Of a stretch of DNA of 64,000 bases, positions 23,760 to 35,124 are shown piece by piece (position 1 is the first letter of the stretch; every line of letters starts with the position of its first letter). A program made the position numbers and the translations under genes. This DNA comes from Metopolophium dirhodum. Lineage: Eukaryota; Arthropoda; Insecta; Hemiptera; Aphididae. The stretch is from contig NC_083560.1 of the NCBI RefSeq assembly GCF_019925205.1, forward strand, positions 34,518,270-34,582,269. The letters are read 5' to 3'. The notes below the pieces were generated by a model, which saw only the letters and a program-made list of their open reading frames with translations, searched no databases and was not told where the DNA came from.

Positions 23760-24110
23760 AACTTCAGCTGTATTCGCCGGGACACTGGTCCATTGTTACG
23801 GGTGGTGGTAGTTGTGGAGGGGGGAGGGTGGTGGTGGTGGTGGTGGTGGTGGTTGCGGTTATAAAATATTTCTCGGTCGAAGCGGTTTTATCGTTTGCAG
23901 CTGTCTACTCGCGCTCACAACCCCCTAAAACAACCCCAAGCAACCAGACCCACCGGAAAGGAATTCGGACGGCTTCACCCTTATACATCCATTGTGCTAG
24001 CAAAAATTACACACGCTCTTTTATTATTGTAACATGTATGCGCAGTGATGCCCAAACCGCTTCCCACGAAGTGGCTCTCAAAGGGTGTGTCCCCTCACAT
24101 AATATTATCT
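23760..24110. other. GC-rich island with a (tgg)n run
   Basis: At 23798-23858 lies a (g)tggtggtgg run, followed by GC-richer DNA to about 24 kb. The Val-rich plus-strand frame from 23828 is a by-product of the repeat. The composition fits a promoter region, but no gene start could be supported. Confidence 0.4.
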
Positions 24111-24475
24111 AATAAAAAACAAATTTAATATTAAAAAAAAAAAAAGGTCTAGATATTTCAAATATAATTGTTTTTATTAACTAACTATTTATAGTAATAT
24201 GATTTTATTATTAAAGTAAACATAATGAATAAAAATAAAAATCATATTAGAATATTAAATTAATACTTATAACTTATTACTTACTCCGACTTACTCTATT
24301 CTTTGTATACTAAATAAGGTTCTCGTTTATTACACATTTTGACTTAACATATTATTTTTGCTGTAGTTATTTTTGATTATGAAAGTTAGACAATACAATT
24401 ACTATTATTGAATATTGTGAAATAAAACAAAACAATGATCTAGCATCTATTTCTTTTTTAATTTTTAATTAAATA

Positions 24476-24627
24476 CAGTGAAACCTCGATAACCCGAACG
24501 TCTACAAGTTAAATTTTCGATAACTCGAATATCTTCGCCCCTACTTTTCAATAAGTACACACAATTTTTTCTATCACTTGAATTCTCTTCTCGCCCCCAA
24601 CCCATTCGAGTTATCGATGTGTCACTG
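24476..24627. mobile_element. pogo/Tigger-type MITE
   Basis: Ends cagtgaaacctcgataaccc and the inverse tcgagttatcgatgtgtcactg, flanked by TA on both sides (24474-24475, 24628-24629). The length is 152 bases. End sequence and TA target match the pogo branch of Tc1/mariner. Confidence 0.8.
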
Positions 24628-24865
24628 TATTTTATTACGTAGTTGTTACAAAATTAATAAATATTTAACGCTTTTAAGTTTTAACAATAGAATACATAGC
24701 TAAAATAATAAATACTTAACACTTTTAAGTCTTAACAATAAAAATAATAAAATACATAAATTAATAATAAAATAAATTATTAAAACGATGAAAATGGTAA
24801 TGGTCATTTAGAATGTTACCCCTATATAGCATATACGCAAGGCCAAATTAAAGATGAGTCTAGCC

Positions 24866-26083
24866 TAGGGTTGCCATTTATACAAAAATACAAGTCGGGA
24901 CACTATAATACCCCCCCCCCTCACAACACATTCTTTGGAATTTTTAATAATACTTTTTTTAGTCCAACGTTAGCCATTTACCTTTTCTAGCAACACCGCC
25001 AAAGTTTGTGTTAGCATTATCTCCAGAGAAGCTTATTATTTTTTCTTCGAGTTCAAATTTTTTCAAAACACTTACAATTTTATTGTGAATTAACTCGGCA
25101 GTTTCTCCGGGTAAGCTCGAAAAGTCCAAAATATCATTTTTAATCCCATTCTCTGGATTAAAGTATCTAACAATTACGGGAACTAATTTTACGGACTTAT
25201 GATTTGAGGCATCAACAAGCACAGAAATATAATTAGCTTTTTTTAAACCTTCAATAGTATTCTCTATTGCGAAAGGAGCTAAAATATTTACTATTAGGTC
25301 ACGGGTTCTTGTTTCAGCATAAGTAAATTTTTTTTCATTAAATTAAAGACGAATAAGATCTGCTGTACAAGTCATTGAGTTAAAGCTATGATTATGCATA
25401 ACAGTATGAAAAGCTAAGGTTATTTCTTTGACCGCTAATTTCAATGATTCGTCATTAGCTTTTAATGGTGTAAAAAAATTATTTACTTTGCCAGATGTCA
25501 ATGCAGCCTTTTGTGCTATTTTATGTTTATTGGATTTCATATGATATGTTATATCAGTTTTCCCTCCATGGCTAACTGAAAATGTACTCAAACATACAGT
25601 ACATTGCAAATCAAAATTATTGTCGGTTTTTACTTTTTTAATGAATGAAAATTCATTTTGGAGTTTGTCAGTGAAGCTGCATAATCATTTTGGAGCCATG
25701 ATGTTTAAAATAATAATACGTAGAATAGCATAAAAATAAAAATTAGTAACTACAACACAGAACACAGCAAAGTAATTTAATACTAAATACGTATGACTGA
25801 AGAGTGAAGACTAATATATGACTATAATATACGACTAATCGTTATTCCTATAAATTATATACGCTATGTCGCTATGAAACTTTATCGGTAAAATTATCGG
25901 TCCCTCGACTATCTCGGAAATTTCCGACAATTATTTATTGTTTGTTATTCACACGTGAACAATTCGGGACTTATTTTAAGAAACCGGTACTTATCCAAGT
26001 CCCGGCCGGGAAATGAAAAATATCGGGACTCTGTAGTAAAAATCGGTAGTGTCCCGGCGAAATCGGGACGAATGGCAACCCTA
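24866..26083 (-). mobile_element. Inner hAT-type element with BED-type transposase remnant
   Basis: Ends tagggttgccatttatac and the inverse acgaatggcaaccct a, with a perfect 8-bp duplication gtctagcc at 24858-24865 and 26084-26091. The duplication lies inside the outer hAT element, so this insertion is younger. The 1218-base element is internally deleted: only the N-terminal third of its transposase remains. Confidence 0.88.
24959..25699 (-). pseudogene. Truncated hAT transposase (BED zinc finger plus start of catalytic region)
   Basis: The frame begins MAPK then a stop at codon 5, continues LCSFTDKLQNEFSFIKKVK, then a BED-like finger (LQCTVCLSTFSVSHGGKTDI, then HMKSNKHK: C-x2-C...H-x5-H). 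After one more in-frame TAA near 25347 it reads FNEKKFTYAETRTRDL, LVDASNHKSVKLVPVIVRYF and FSGDNANTNFGG. These match the block order of a hAT transposase family common in insects. It breaks off soon after the FSGDN motif, so the catalytic C terminus and dimerisation region are gone. Two stops and the truncation make it inactive. Confidence 0.85.
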
Positions 26084-26878
26084 GTCTAGCCGGCGTGGAA
26101 GCCCCGGGGCCCTCTCAAGTACAAAAATGAAAGGGGCCCAAACAATTTTAAGCTGATATACATTTTTAAGTGTTTTTAAAGAAAGTTTTTCAATATTTTA
26201 AAAACCATTTTTATTATCGACAAAAACAATTAATTAGTAAATACCTACAAAAGCACTATGGTAGAAAATACGTATAATACTGTTACATAATATTTTCATT
26301 GATATCAATAATATCATCAATCGTTAATAATGTTATTTATGTACGGAGAGAGCTTTTTCTAAATTAACTAGAGGAAAAAATAAGTATGTAACCAGTCAAA
26401 CCCAAAAAAACTTAGACATACAAATGATTTTATATTCTGAGAATGATTTGTTAAAATCATTAGACTTAAATGAAGTACTTGGAAGAGAGTTGGCTTGAAG
26501 AAAAGCAAGAAAAAAAATATATTTGATAAAATGGTGTTTGTTTTATATATTAACTTATGTTTGATATTTGTTGTAAATGAGTATACTGTTAATAAATTTA
26601 AAAGTTATTATGAAAATTTAAATTTAAATGAATGAAATATGAAGTATTAACTTTTATTATACTACAATAGATTAATGAGTAGCTTCATAGACGTAAATTA
26701 CATTGACTTATTATTTTATAATTTTATAATGCAATTTGTCAATTTGTGAAATAGTTAGAAAAATGTATGTTCCGGCAAGCCCAGCGAGCGGCTTTGTAAA
26801 GCATGTTTTGTCAAAAGGGCCCATATGAAATTTCAGCCCCGAGGCCCAATAGGTTCTTAATCCGGCCTGGCCTATACG

Positions 26879-27262
26879 TGTTTCTTATGTGTACCTACGT
26901 GAACAACATTCAAATATTCGCTTAACAGGCGGTATTTCAAAGAACATAAAAGAAAATGTTTGCCTATACCGACTTTAGTGTGAACGTGTTCGAAAACAAT
27001 TGAACTATACATTGTAATTTATACATGATGTGTATTTATTTCTAAATTGATAAGTATTTCTGAATAAATAATTATCATTCAAAAAGTTTATAACAATACC
27101 TAGCTGGTTTTATTTAAAACCTTAAACTGTAATTTTAAATACATATTAACACTTGTGGTTTTTGTCGTTAAAATATTGGACTGAAATTATGATCGATTCG
27201 TGGCTTATTTCCTCAAAAATATTCAGTAGGTAGGTAGAGGAGCGGATTGGCGAATTTTTTTG
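26879..27262. other. AT-rich spacer
   Basis: No recognisable feature. Confidence 0.4.
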
Positions 27263-27982
27263 GCCCGGGAAATATGGATCAAACCGGCCCTGCCCCGCAA
27301 ATGTAACCCCCCCCCCCCCTCCCAATAAATGGTCATAATTTTACTCAAATTTTTAAATTTGTTTAGTTTCACCCCTAAATTAGTAAAATAATATATAATA
27401 GGTACCTATAATTAAAGCTATAACAGTTTGATTTTACAATGATGTGTTTTTTTTTAAATTTTTATTTAAATTTTATGTAACTACAGTCATTTGTTTTAGA
27501 GTTGCACCAAAATCGATTTTCTCAAAAACATATTTTGCGTAAAAATTCACGTTTTCCTTAATTTGTCTTTTGTTTTTCGCGGCGTTTTTGAAAACTACCA
27601 GGAATTTTTACTTTTGATCCCCAAAAGTACCAACTAGATTCACTTTTCTATCAGAAAAGATACTGTGGAAGCAAATCTAAGTATTTAATAAAAACACACA
27701 TCATTGTAAAATCAATACATTTTCGCTCTGCTCAGAATCTAAAATTTAATAAGATTAAACTTCAAGTTTAAGTTAGGACAGTCTGATCTACCACCTTAAC
27801 TGACTAACCCAAATATAGCTTTAATTATAGGTACCTATTATATATTTTACTAATTTAGTGGTGAAACTAAACAAATTTTGAAATTTGAGTAAAATTATGA
27901 CCATTTGTTGGGGGGGGGGGGGGGGGGGGGGTGGGGGTACATTTGCGGTGCAGGGCCGGTTTGATCTATATTTCCCCGGAAC
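27263..27982. repeat. Large inverted repeat enclosing a family A fragment
   Basis: Arms 27263-27424 and about 27815-27982 match in inverse (for example atggatcaaaccggccctg against cagggccggtttgatct, and taggtacctataattaaagc against its inverse). The left arm carries a run of 13 C, the right arm 22 G at the same place. The 330-base centre (27431-27756) is a family A piece whose own ends, attttacaatgatgtg and cacatcattgtaaaat, are also inverted. The structure can fold completely on itself. Confidence 0.75.
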
Positions 27983-29125
27983 CTTGTATTAAATTTTCAA
28001 GCTTTTTGACTTAACGAATAAAATGTTATTAACATTCATAGAATTATACTAAAATAGTTTTCTTGATAAAATAATTTTGTAGATAGATATATTTTAGTTG
28101 GTAGATTAGATAGGCTTAATATTATATTAAGAGCTTTAATAGCTAATTGATATAAAAAAATTAATATTTGTTGAATTATTAATTGAAATGTGTATAGTTT
28201 AAATATTTAATAACCATCAGAAGTTAGAAAGGTATCATGTAGGTACCTAGGGCGGTCGGTAATTGGGCCACACTTCATCTACCTGCTTCTTATAAAATAT
28301 TTGTTTACATTTTACTACCAGGAGATTAGGCCACAAATTAAATCTATGTTTTTAAAGTGTACCCGGAGATCGGGCCATAAATGTACAACATAAAAATATA
28401 CGAATAGAATATAATGTTTATTAACTAAAAATTATTTTTTATAATCCAAAAATACAATATTTTTTTTTTATAATGCCATATGCAGATTTTACAATTTTAA
28501 AATAATAATAATATATAATAGGTCATTAAAATTAGTCAAATAATAATTATTATAAATATATTTTTCTAAAAAGTACATAAAATACAATATTTTTTTTAAA
28601 TAATGGCATTTAGTACAATTATTTTTTTAAATAATATGATACCGATTTTACAAATTCAAATATATACTTTTTCCCTTCTTCATAATTTTGAATTTCATTA
28701 AAAATATATTTTTTTCGAATCAATTTAAATGTAATACTTGTTTTCTGACCATAACGGCTATACTAGGTGGCTGTGGAAAATCTAAGTTTGGTTGACTAAA
28801 AACACTGTATATTAAAAATTATATAACAATATATAAGAATTTTATCGTGGTTATAGTTTTATCATTAGTTCTCGTCTGAAATGTACATAAGATTTTAATA
28901 GTTATAACTTATAATACAAGACATGTGATCAATGGTCACTATTACAATTTTAAATTTGATTCTCCATATGAGAATACCGGGAAAAATATAAATGTACATT
29001 TCAGATTAAATGTCTTGAAACTTTTAAATGGTCAGTCTGGTGTCAGTAGGTGTAATTTTGTCCACAAAAATACAGTACGGGAATGATCTTATTCTTTAAA
29101 ATCAACCGAACTTAATAATTATTTT
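27983..29125. other. AT-rich stretch, no gene
   Basis: At 28245-28385 three loosely similar words occur (taattgggccacac, agattaggccacaaa, agatcgggccataaa). Their meaning is unclear. Nothing else is recognised. Confidence 0.35.
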
Positions 29126-29218
29126 AAAAATTGTCAATGTAGCCCCACTTTAAAACCATCTGGAACATAAATTTTGATATTCCAAATGGTTTTGAAGCGA
29201 GGCTACGTTGACGATTTT
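29126..29218. ncRNA. Hairpin of miRNA-precursor size
   Basis: Arms of 40 bases (29126-29165 and 29180-29218) pair with only six differences around a 14-base loop; core words are aatgtagccccac and the near-inverse gcgaggctacgttg. All six differences are transitions, so several are G:U in RNA from one strand or the other. Length and shape fit a pre-miRNA, but a tiny MITE is equally possible. No expression evidence can be seen. Confidence 0.35.
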
Positions 29219-29782
29219 TTTTAATTTCTGCAATTGTTTTTCTTAGTTCTTATACACTTTCTTTCTTTTTAGCAATCGATAAAATAAAATATAAACTGTT
29301 TTAATAAGTAACTAATATACAGGGTTTTCCATTTAACTTACGACACTCGTTCTTTCAGAAAATAAGTGTTATTGAAAAAAATGTATTTACATAATGTTAA
29401 CTTGTTACAAAACAATATTTTTTATCATAAGTATTCTACCATAAGCCATTTTAGGTTTTTCAACCTTTTGAATTAAAACATACATTTTGAATAATTACAT
29501 ATTAAGCATAATATTATTTTGAGTATTTCCATATTCATTCGTTGATGTTTTAAATACTTATAACTGGAGCGCGAATTTGTATGTATTAATATTAACCTAA
29601 TATAAAGGCGCTAAAAAATCTTAAAAATGCATAAATATATAAATATATTTTTTGCACTAAAATGTTCAAAAATGCACTTAAAAATTCATTTATTTTTGAA
29701 AAATAATTGTTAAATTAAAAGTTTTCTTCAAAATATATGTACTTTGTAGGTAGTTATAATCCAAAAAATAGGAATCAATTAT

Positions 29783-30203
29783 GAGGACGTCACACGGACA
29801 TTTGTTGTCTTCAGCCTACAAGTGCGTAACATAGCAAATTTACGCACAGCAGATAACGTTTAGCTCTGTTAGTTTAAAAATTCGAGTGAATTTACCTATT
29901 ATGAAACTTGTTAGTAAGGTGATATCTGTGTAACCAACATACGAACACAGATAATGTTCTTACCATAGTTTACGATAGTTAAATTTTTTAACAAGTTATG
30001 TGTACATAATATAACGTAAATTAAAAATGCTCATAACTCACTTAAATACTGTAAAATCGTAAAAAAAAATACCATACGAACATCAAGTTTTATAATAGGT
30101 CGATTCACTATAATTTTTAAACTAACAGAGCTAAACGTTATCTGCTAATCATAAATGTACACTCTTGTAAGACGGAGACAACAAATGTTTGTGTGGCGTC
30201 CTC
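29783..30203. mobile_element. MITE family B copy 3
   Basis: Ends gaggacgtcacacggacat and the inverse gtttgtgtggcgtcctc. The right flank is TTAA (30204-30207); the left flank reads TTAT. Internal arms match copies 1 and 2. Confidence 0.8.
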
Positions 30204-30536
30204 TTAACATCAAAAATGTATCCTAAAAGGAATTTACTAATTAATAAATAAACACAAATAATAATTTGTGTTTTGTCGGTAGTTTTAGTCTATAAGAAAA
30301 AAAATTAATTCCCTGGGAAAACCGTTTACATCTACGAGTATACGTATTAATTTATTTTGTTATTAATCAAAACTATAAATGTTGAAATATGCAAAACATG
30401 CACCATAAAAGAAACAAGTTCTGTGCCCACTTGGCATACCATATGATCGACCAGAATAAATATGGAAGTGCATACAAATACATGCTAATTATAAATCATA
30501 AACTAATCTTACAAAATTTGATTTTAGTATATCTAT
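30204..30536. other. AT-rich spacer
   Basis: No recognisable feature. Confidence 0.4.
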
Positions 30537-31747
30537 CGTAGGCATATAGACAAATCAGGCATTTTATTAAATGCCTAGCCATATAATCAAAGAATTTAAT
30601 GTTTGTGCAATTGGACTATCCACCTAGACATTTAGTTAAATGACTAGGCATTTAACTAAATGTCTATTTCATGTCAGGCAAATAATAAAAAATATTTTGT
30701 ATTATTTTAAAAATTTAAACATATTTTCTATCAGTTATTTATTGCTATTTTATATATAAAATGCTATGTATTATTTATTAATATGAAAAATACGTTGGTA
30801 TATGAAATAATATGTTTAACTTCATGTTCATTAAATATTGAAAATATTTGTCTGCTATGTAATAATTAAAAAAAGATAAAAGTTAACAGCATTGAAACTT
30901 ACAAACGACAAACAATTGCAGCTAAAAAAAATGACAGAAAATAGTGAAAAACTATTTAAAGAACTAAAAGTTGGTGATCAAATAGTATTAAATGTTCCAA
31001 AAGTAGACCGAGGACCTCTCGATAGTCAAAATATAAATGGGTTAGTGATAAACATTCGGAACGGCGTTTATCAAATTGGCACAGAAGTTGGTATAATAAT
31101 AAATTGGTGTTTGAGAGAAGAACTTCAACTAGTGTCAAATAATAGCTTAGAAGACAGCAAAATACAAAAAGACAAATTTGTGTCCATACGTGAAGCAGTA
31201 GCAAACTTATCAATTTACAACGGCCAAGGTTTTGTTCAATGTCTATGTCAATCAGGAAAGCGGCAATGTCAAACCAATCGGTGCTTATGTTTTAAGAAAA
31301 ATGTTCCAGCAAATGCCGCCAAATAACAACATGTGACAACACTATTCATAGGTAACAAAAACTTGTAATTTTAATATAACTTTTTATTTATTTTTTATGA
31401 TTTCATTTTTAAAACAATAGTAGACACGAAATCAAACATATTATATCACATAATTATTATATTATTATTATTATTATTTTATTGTCTACGTGTTTTACAT
31501 AAATTATTAATAAATAATACATAGCTTTTTAATATATAAAATAGCAATAAATAACTGATGGAAAATGTATTAAAATTTTTAAAATAGTACAATATGATTT
31601 TTTATTGTTTGCCTGACATGAAATAGACATTTAGTTAAATGCCTAGTCAACTAAATGTCTAGGCGGATAGTCAATTTGCATGGACATTAAATTATTTGAC
31701 TAAATGCCTAGGCATTTAATAAAATGCCTAATTTGACTATATGCCTA
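30537..31747 (+). mobile_element. Long-TIR element carrying a Ginger/KRBA2-type integrase tail
   Basis: Inverted arms of about 270 bases begin gtaggcatataga on the left and end ctatatgcctac on the right; both contain cattttattaaatgcctag and tttaactaaatgtctatttc. The arms also carry nested small palindromes of the tag-cattta type. Between the arms lies one frame (30931-31326). A target duplication is not clear (tatct occurs near both ends). The layout is an internally deleted DNA transposon that kept only the last exon of its protein. Confidence 0.75.
30892..31326 (+). CDS. C-terminal fragment of an integrase-like transposon protein
   Basis: The frame is open from an acceptor-like taacag at about 30889 to a TAA at 31324-31326; the first ATG is at 30931 (131 residues). 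It reads FKELKVGDQIVLNVPKVDRG, then VINIRNGVYQIGTEVGII, SIREAVANLSIYNGQGFVQC and a cysteine cluster CLCQSGKRQCQTNRCLCFKK. This is the chromo/CPD-like barrel and Cys-rich tail that follows the integrase core in Ginger-type transposons and in KRBA2/SCAND3 proteins. The integrase core (DDE) is absent. The tail frame is intact, and the Cys cluster could still bind zinc. Whether it is transcribed is unknown. Confidence 0.7.
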   Translation: MKLTNDKQLQLKKMTENSEKLFKELKVGDQIVLNVPKVDRGPLDSQNINGLVINIRNGVYQIGTEVGIIINWCLREELQLVSNNSLEDSKIQKDKFVSIREAVANLSIYNGQGFVQCLCQSGKRQCQTNRCLCFKKNVPANAAK

Positions 31748-31954
31748 CAACATATCTAAGTACTCCAAAAAACATTCTGCTTTAAAATATGGAACTAAAA
31801 ATGTATGTTATCACTAAAAAAGTAAACAATTAAAAAAATTATAGTGAAATAAAATAATATATGATTTTTTTTAAAATATGTGGTTTTTAACTTAATGTTA
31901 TGGAAAATATATTTTAAAAACATAAGTAGTTTTTCATAGAACGAGTGTCTTATA

Positions 31955-33990
31955 TTAGGACTTAAGATCCTCCAGTACACTCGCTTTGTTTTTAAAACTT
32001 TTAATAGTTTTGTTTTTAGCAGGGCTTAAAACCGTTCCCAATAAAGTCGGTAATCGGCTCCGGTAAGAATTTTTGAAATCCGGTAACCGGTAACCGTTTC
32101 ATTAAAGATACTTCAAACACTATGATGACCGTTAATCGTTTAGAAACCGTTGATAAGGTTTTTTGGTGATCGATTACCGATTCAAACCGGTTTTTAAAAA
32201 TCATATTTTTTAATTTTTTAATCATTTTTTAAAACAATTTATTTAGGCGATTCGTTGGTTGCATAGTTATTTTATCTATGATAACATAACTATTATTATT
32301 ACAAAATCAAAAACTTAATATATGATTTAATCTGGTCAATTTTACCCGAAGTTTAAAACATATTATCAAGATAATGGCTGTCGTAAAAATTCAAAAAACT
32401 AAATTGCATACATTTTTTTTATTTTTATAATTTTAAAATTGTTTATTAATAGTTTAAACTTAAAACATAACCAAAAAGTTAAAACAATAAAATAATACCA
32501 TTGACCAAAGTATAAATTGTGATAGTGTGACACGATATAAAAAATGACGTAAATCTCAGACTATATTCTTGATTAAAATATCGTAAATAGTACTAAATAC
32601 TAAATATTAAAATATACTAAAATATAGACTAAGCCCCTATTCTACCAACTATTTCGTAATAGGGATCAGCGCACGACGACGACGTTTATGACGGTATTTA
32701 TAATATATAATATACATATGATATGATATTCACAACAGATAAGCAATACTTGACGGCAATTAACTGGGGAAAAAATTTAAAAATAGGTCGAAAATTATAT
32801 TCAACTATAATATTATAATCATGAAATAATTCAAGTATTAAATACCACGAAAAAACCGTTAATTATTTTGGTCGGGAATAGGTTTTGGTTATAAAACCGT
32901 GATTTTAAATACGAGGTAACCGCTTTGATGTTAATTTTTAGATATTTTCTCGATTACCGATAACCAATAATCGCTTCCAGCATTCAAAAACTAAAAATGG
33001 TTATCGGTTAATTCACGGTTTTTGTTACAAACCTGTTACCGGTATTAAGCCCTAGTTTTTAGCTTCAATTTTTGCTTTCATTCTTTGCAAATCTCGATCG
33101 TTTAACAACCCTTGACAGCCAGAACACATATTATCTTTTAAACTACTTTTATTATTATCTTCTAAACTAGTTTCAAAATACCCTATACATTGTTCAAAGA
33201 CAAATCCAACCATACCATAACATTTTTCAATACTCTGAATTTTTTCTAAAAGATCGTCTGACTCTTTCGTTGTTGTAATAGGCATTTTAAAGGAGTAATA
33301 AACAATGTTCTAGGCATTTTTTACATAGTACCTAGTACATTGTTTTTTTTCTTGTAAAATAAACCCGAGTCCGTTTCTTGTAAAATCTTCAGTATGGCTA
33401 ACAACTATTATAATACATTGTGAGATTCTTTTCAAAGTAATGGACAACAAACTATTAGATAAATCATCAATTGTCGTGGAAGTATTATCTGTATTGTCTG
33501 AAAGGTTATTAATTTTTTCAGTATTTAATTTTTATGTTGGATTTAAATTACAAGTTTACATGTATATTAGTAAGAATTTTTTACATAGTACCTTTTACAT
33601 TGTTTTTTTTTTCTGACAACTGTTTAGCAGCTTTATTACCTATTATGAATTGATCTTCACATGTACTCAATACAGGCACCTCATTAATTGACACTGCAGC
33701 AAAGCATTAAGTGCTAATGATTTGAAAAAAGTTAATACAAAATAAAATAACAAATGATTAATTTTTTTTTTTTTCATTATCTAAAAATAATGATGGAACA
33801 GTGCCTGGTCTTAATTTGTTCACTAGTATTCTTCAGTATTCCTGAAACAATCGAGATCAAAATGAGTACTACTAACTCTTATACCACGTTTTAATATTTT
33901 TAGCAGGATCTTTTTTATTCGACATTTTTCTCAGCTTGAAATCCTTAGGATAGCCGAAGAGACTAAGATTATTTGAAACCTTTAAAATTA
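31955..33990 (-). pseudogene. Broken THAP-domain gene, split by a hAT insertion
   Basis: THAP domains are C2CH zinc-binding DNA-binding domains found in P-element and Kolobok-type transposases and in host proteins. Minus-strand pieces are, in order: SLFGYPKDFKLRKM near 33960-33920; VSSTHFDLDCFRNTEEY near 33880-33830; LRPGTVPSLFLDN near 33815-33775, the THAP C-terminal signature, with shifts of frame between pieces. A further coding-like segment (SDNTDNTSTTIDDLSNSLLS) lies at about 33500-33440. The last part runs from 33285 (MPITTTKESDDLLEKIQSIE) to a coiled-coil-like DLQRMKAKIEAKN. There a hAT element (32020-33054) interrupts it; beyond the element the frame resumes KTIKSFKNKASVLEDLKS and stops at 31955. 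Without the insertion and one target copy the frame is continuous. Confidence 0.65.
32020..33054. mobile_element. hAT-type MITE inserted in the THAP gene
   Basis: Ends cagggcttaaaaccg and the inverse cggtattaagcccta; perfect 8-bp duplication gtttttag at 32012-32019 and 33055-33062. The subterminal regions are rich in ccggtaaccggtaaccg and related words. 1035 bases, non-coding. Its end supplies the in-frame TAG that now terminates the upstream part of the THAP gene. Confidence 0.9.
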
Positions 33991-34123
33991 AAACACATAA
34001 TTCATATTAAAAAAATATATTCATATAAGAAACAGCTAGGTTGTCAATTATAAAGTACAAATTAAAATATAGTATAAGTTAAATACAATATATTTTAGTG
34101 ATATAACATTCAATAGTCTAGTT

Positions 34124-34948
34124 CAGCGATTCCCAATTAGTGTGAAGCCACGGACCCCTAGCTATAACTTAAATTGGTCCACGGACCCCTTTTTGTAAAC
34201 ACTAACTTTTCAATTTTATTTAATTATGAAAATGAAAAATAAATTTGTACGATTTATTTTCAATATGATTTAATTTTTAATTTTATAAACATTTTCATAT
34301 AATTTTCTATTTTTGTAATATAATAGAAACAAATTTTCTTAAAAAAAAATATATTTATAAAAAAATTATTTGATTAAACATCTTCAAACTCTATGAGACA
34401 AGTGAAATCTTTCTTTTTTGTTCATAATTTCGTCCAAGTCCGGATGCGTGCTTGATATTTTAAATCTTAAATCAGCGTCAATATTAAGTCTATTACGATA
34501 TTTGTTTTTCATGTAATAGTAGGTAGAAAAAGCTTGTTCACATCTATATGTTGTGCAAAAGGGGATCAAATGTCTTAAAGCTGTCTCAGCCAGTTGCTTT
34601 TGATCATTTTGAACAATTAACCAAAAATCAATTAGTTTATTATCGTTGAAAGCAGCGCAACCGGGTCCACTCTCCCACCGAGCCATAATCAGTATGGTTT
34701 CACGAATAATTATAGTAATAATAGTGTAATAGTGAAAATAATAATGATATTTATTTCTATGAAATTGATTATCTATGTTTTTCGCGATAATCGAGCTTCA
34801 ATTGTCCAAAAATACTCAAAATTTCATATAACAACAAAGTTAATAATTTCACTAAAATAAAATAAAAATATCACTACAGAACAAAACAACCACGGACCCC
34901 CTAAAATCAACACGTGGACCCCTGGGGACCACCAATTGGGAACCGCTG
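34124..34948 (-). mobile_element. Internally deleted hAT element with ZBED5-like transposase tail
   Basis: Ends cagcgattcccaattag and the inverse ccaattgggaaccgctg, with perfect 8-bp duplication gtctagtt at 34116-34123 and 34949-34956. Both sides carry cacggacccct words. 825 bases. The only coding content is the transposase C terminus. Confidence 0.9.
34384..34686 (-). pseudogene. hAT transposase C-terminal (dimerisation) fragment
   Basis: The frame reads MARWESGPGCAAFNDNKLID, FWLIVQNDQKQLAETALRHL, IPFCTTYRCEQAFSTYYYMK, and NKYRNRLNIDADLRFKIS. The blocks ALR.LIPF.TTY.CE.AFS and K.KYRNRL match the hAT dimerisation region of ZBED5/FAM200/GTF2IRD2-like proteins. The BED finger and DDE core are absent, and the ATG lies just inside the break, so this is a deletion remnant, though the 100-codon frame has no stop. 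Confidence 0.85.
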
Positions 34949-34956
34949 GTCTAGTT

Positions 34957-35124
34957 TGTATAGAACCTATATATTTAGGACAGTCTGAAGACTATTTTTT
35001 GTAGAAATTAGAGGGTATGGATCCTTCCATGTCTTTGTAACCAAAATAATGAATTACAGAGTACCTGTATGGGCCGAGTACGGACAATAATAGTCGGTGT
35101 CGACCGGTCACTAAAATACTTCTA
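34957..35124. other. Spacer
   Basis: No supported feature; the short minus-strand frame here has no recognisable domain. Confidence 0.3.

Larger units (their letters stand above)
24838..26870. mobile_element. Outer hAT-type element, split by a younger hAT insertion
   Basis: Ends caaggccaaattaaagatga and the inverse of ccaggccggattaagaacct; flanks catatacg (24830-24837) and cctatacg (26871-26878), one change in 8. Without the inner element the body is about 0.8 kb and non-coding. Subterminal blocks carry aagccccggggccc on the left and ttcagccccgaggccc on the right. Confidence 0.75.

Noticed and set aside
23276..23785. 169-codon minus-strand frame
   Set aside because: It spans the 120-base tandem duplication and low-complexity DNA; the peptide is a repeat product without any domain.
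23828..24112. Val-rich plus-strand frame
   Set aside because: Produced by the (tgg)n run; no conserved sequence follows.
29320..29480. cagggttttccatttaactt as a mariner-type end
   Set aside because: No matching inverted end with TA could be found; only a 20-base resemblance near 31930.
30956..31213. 85-codon minus-strand frame
   Set aside because: Lies opposite the integrase-tail frame and has no domain of its own.
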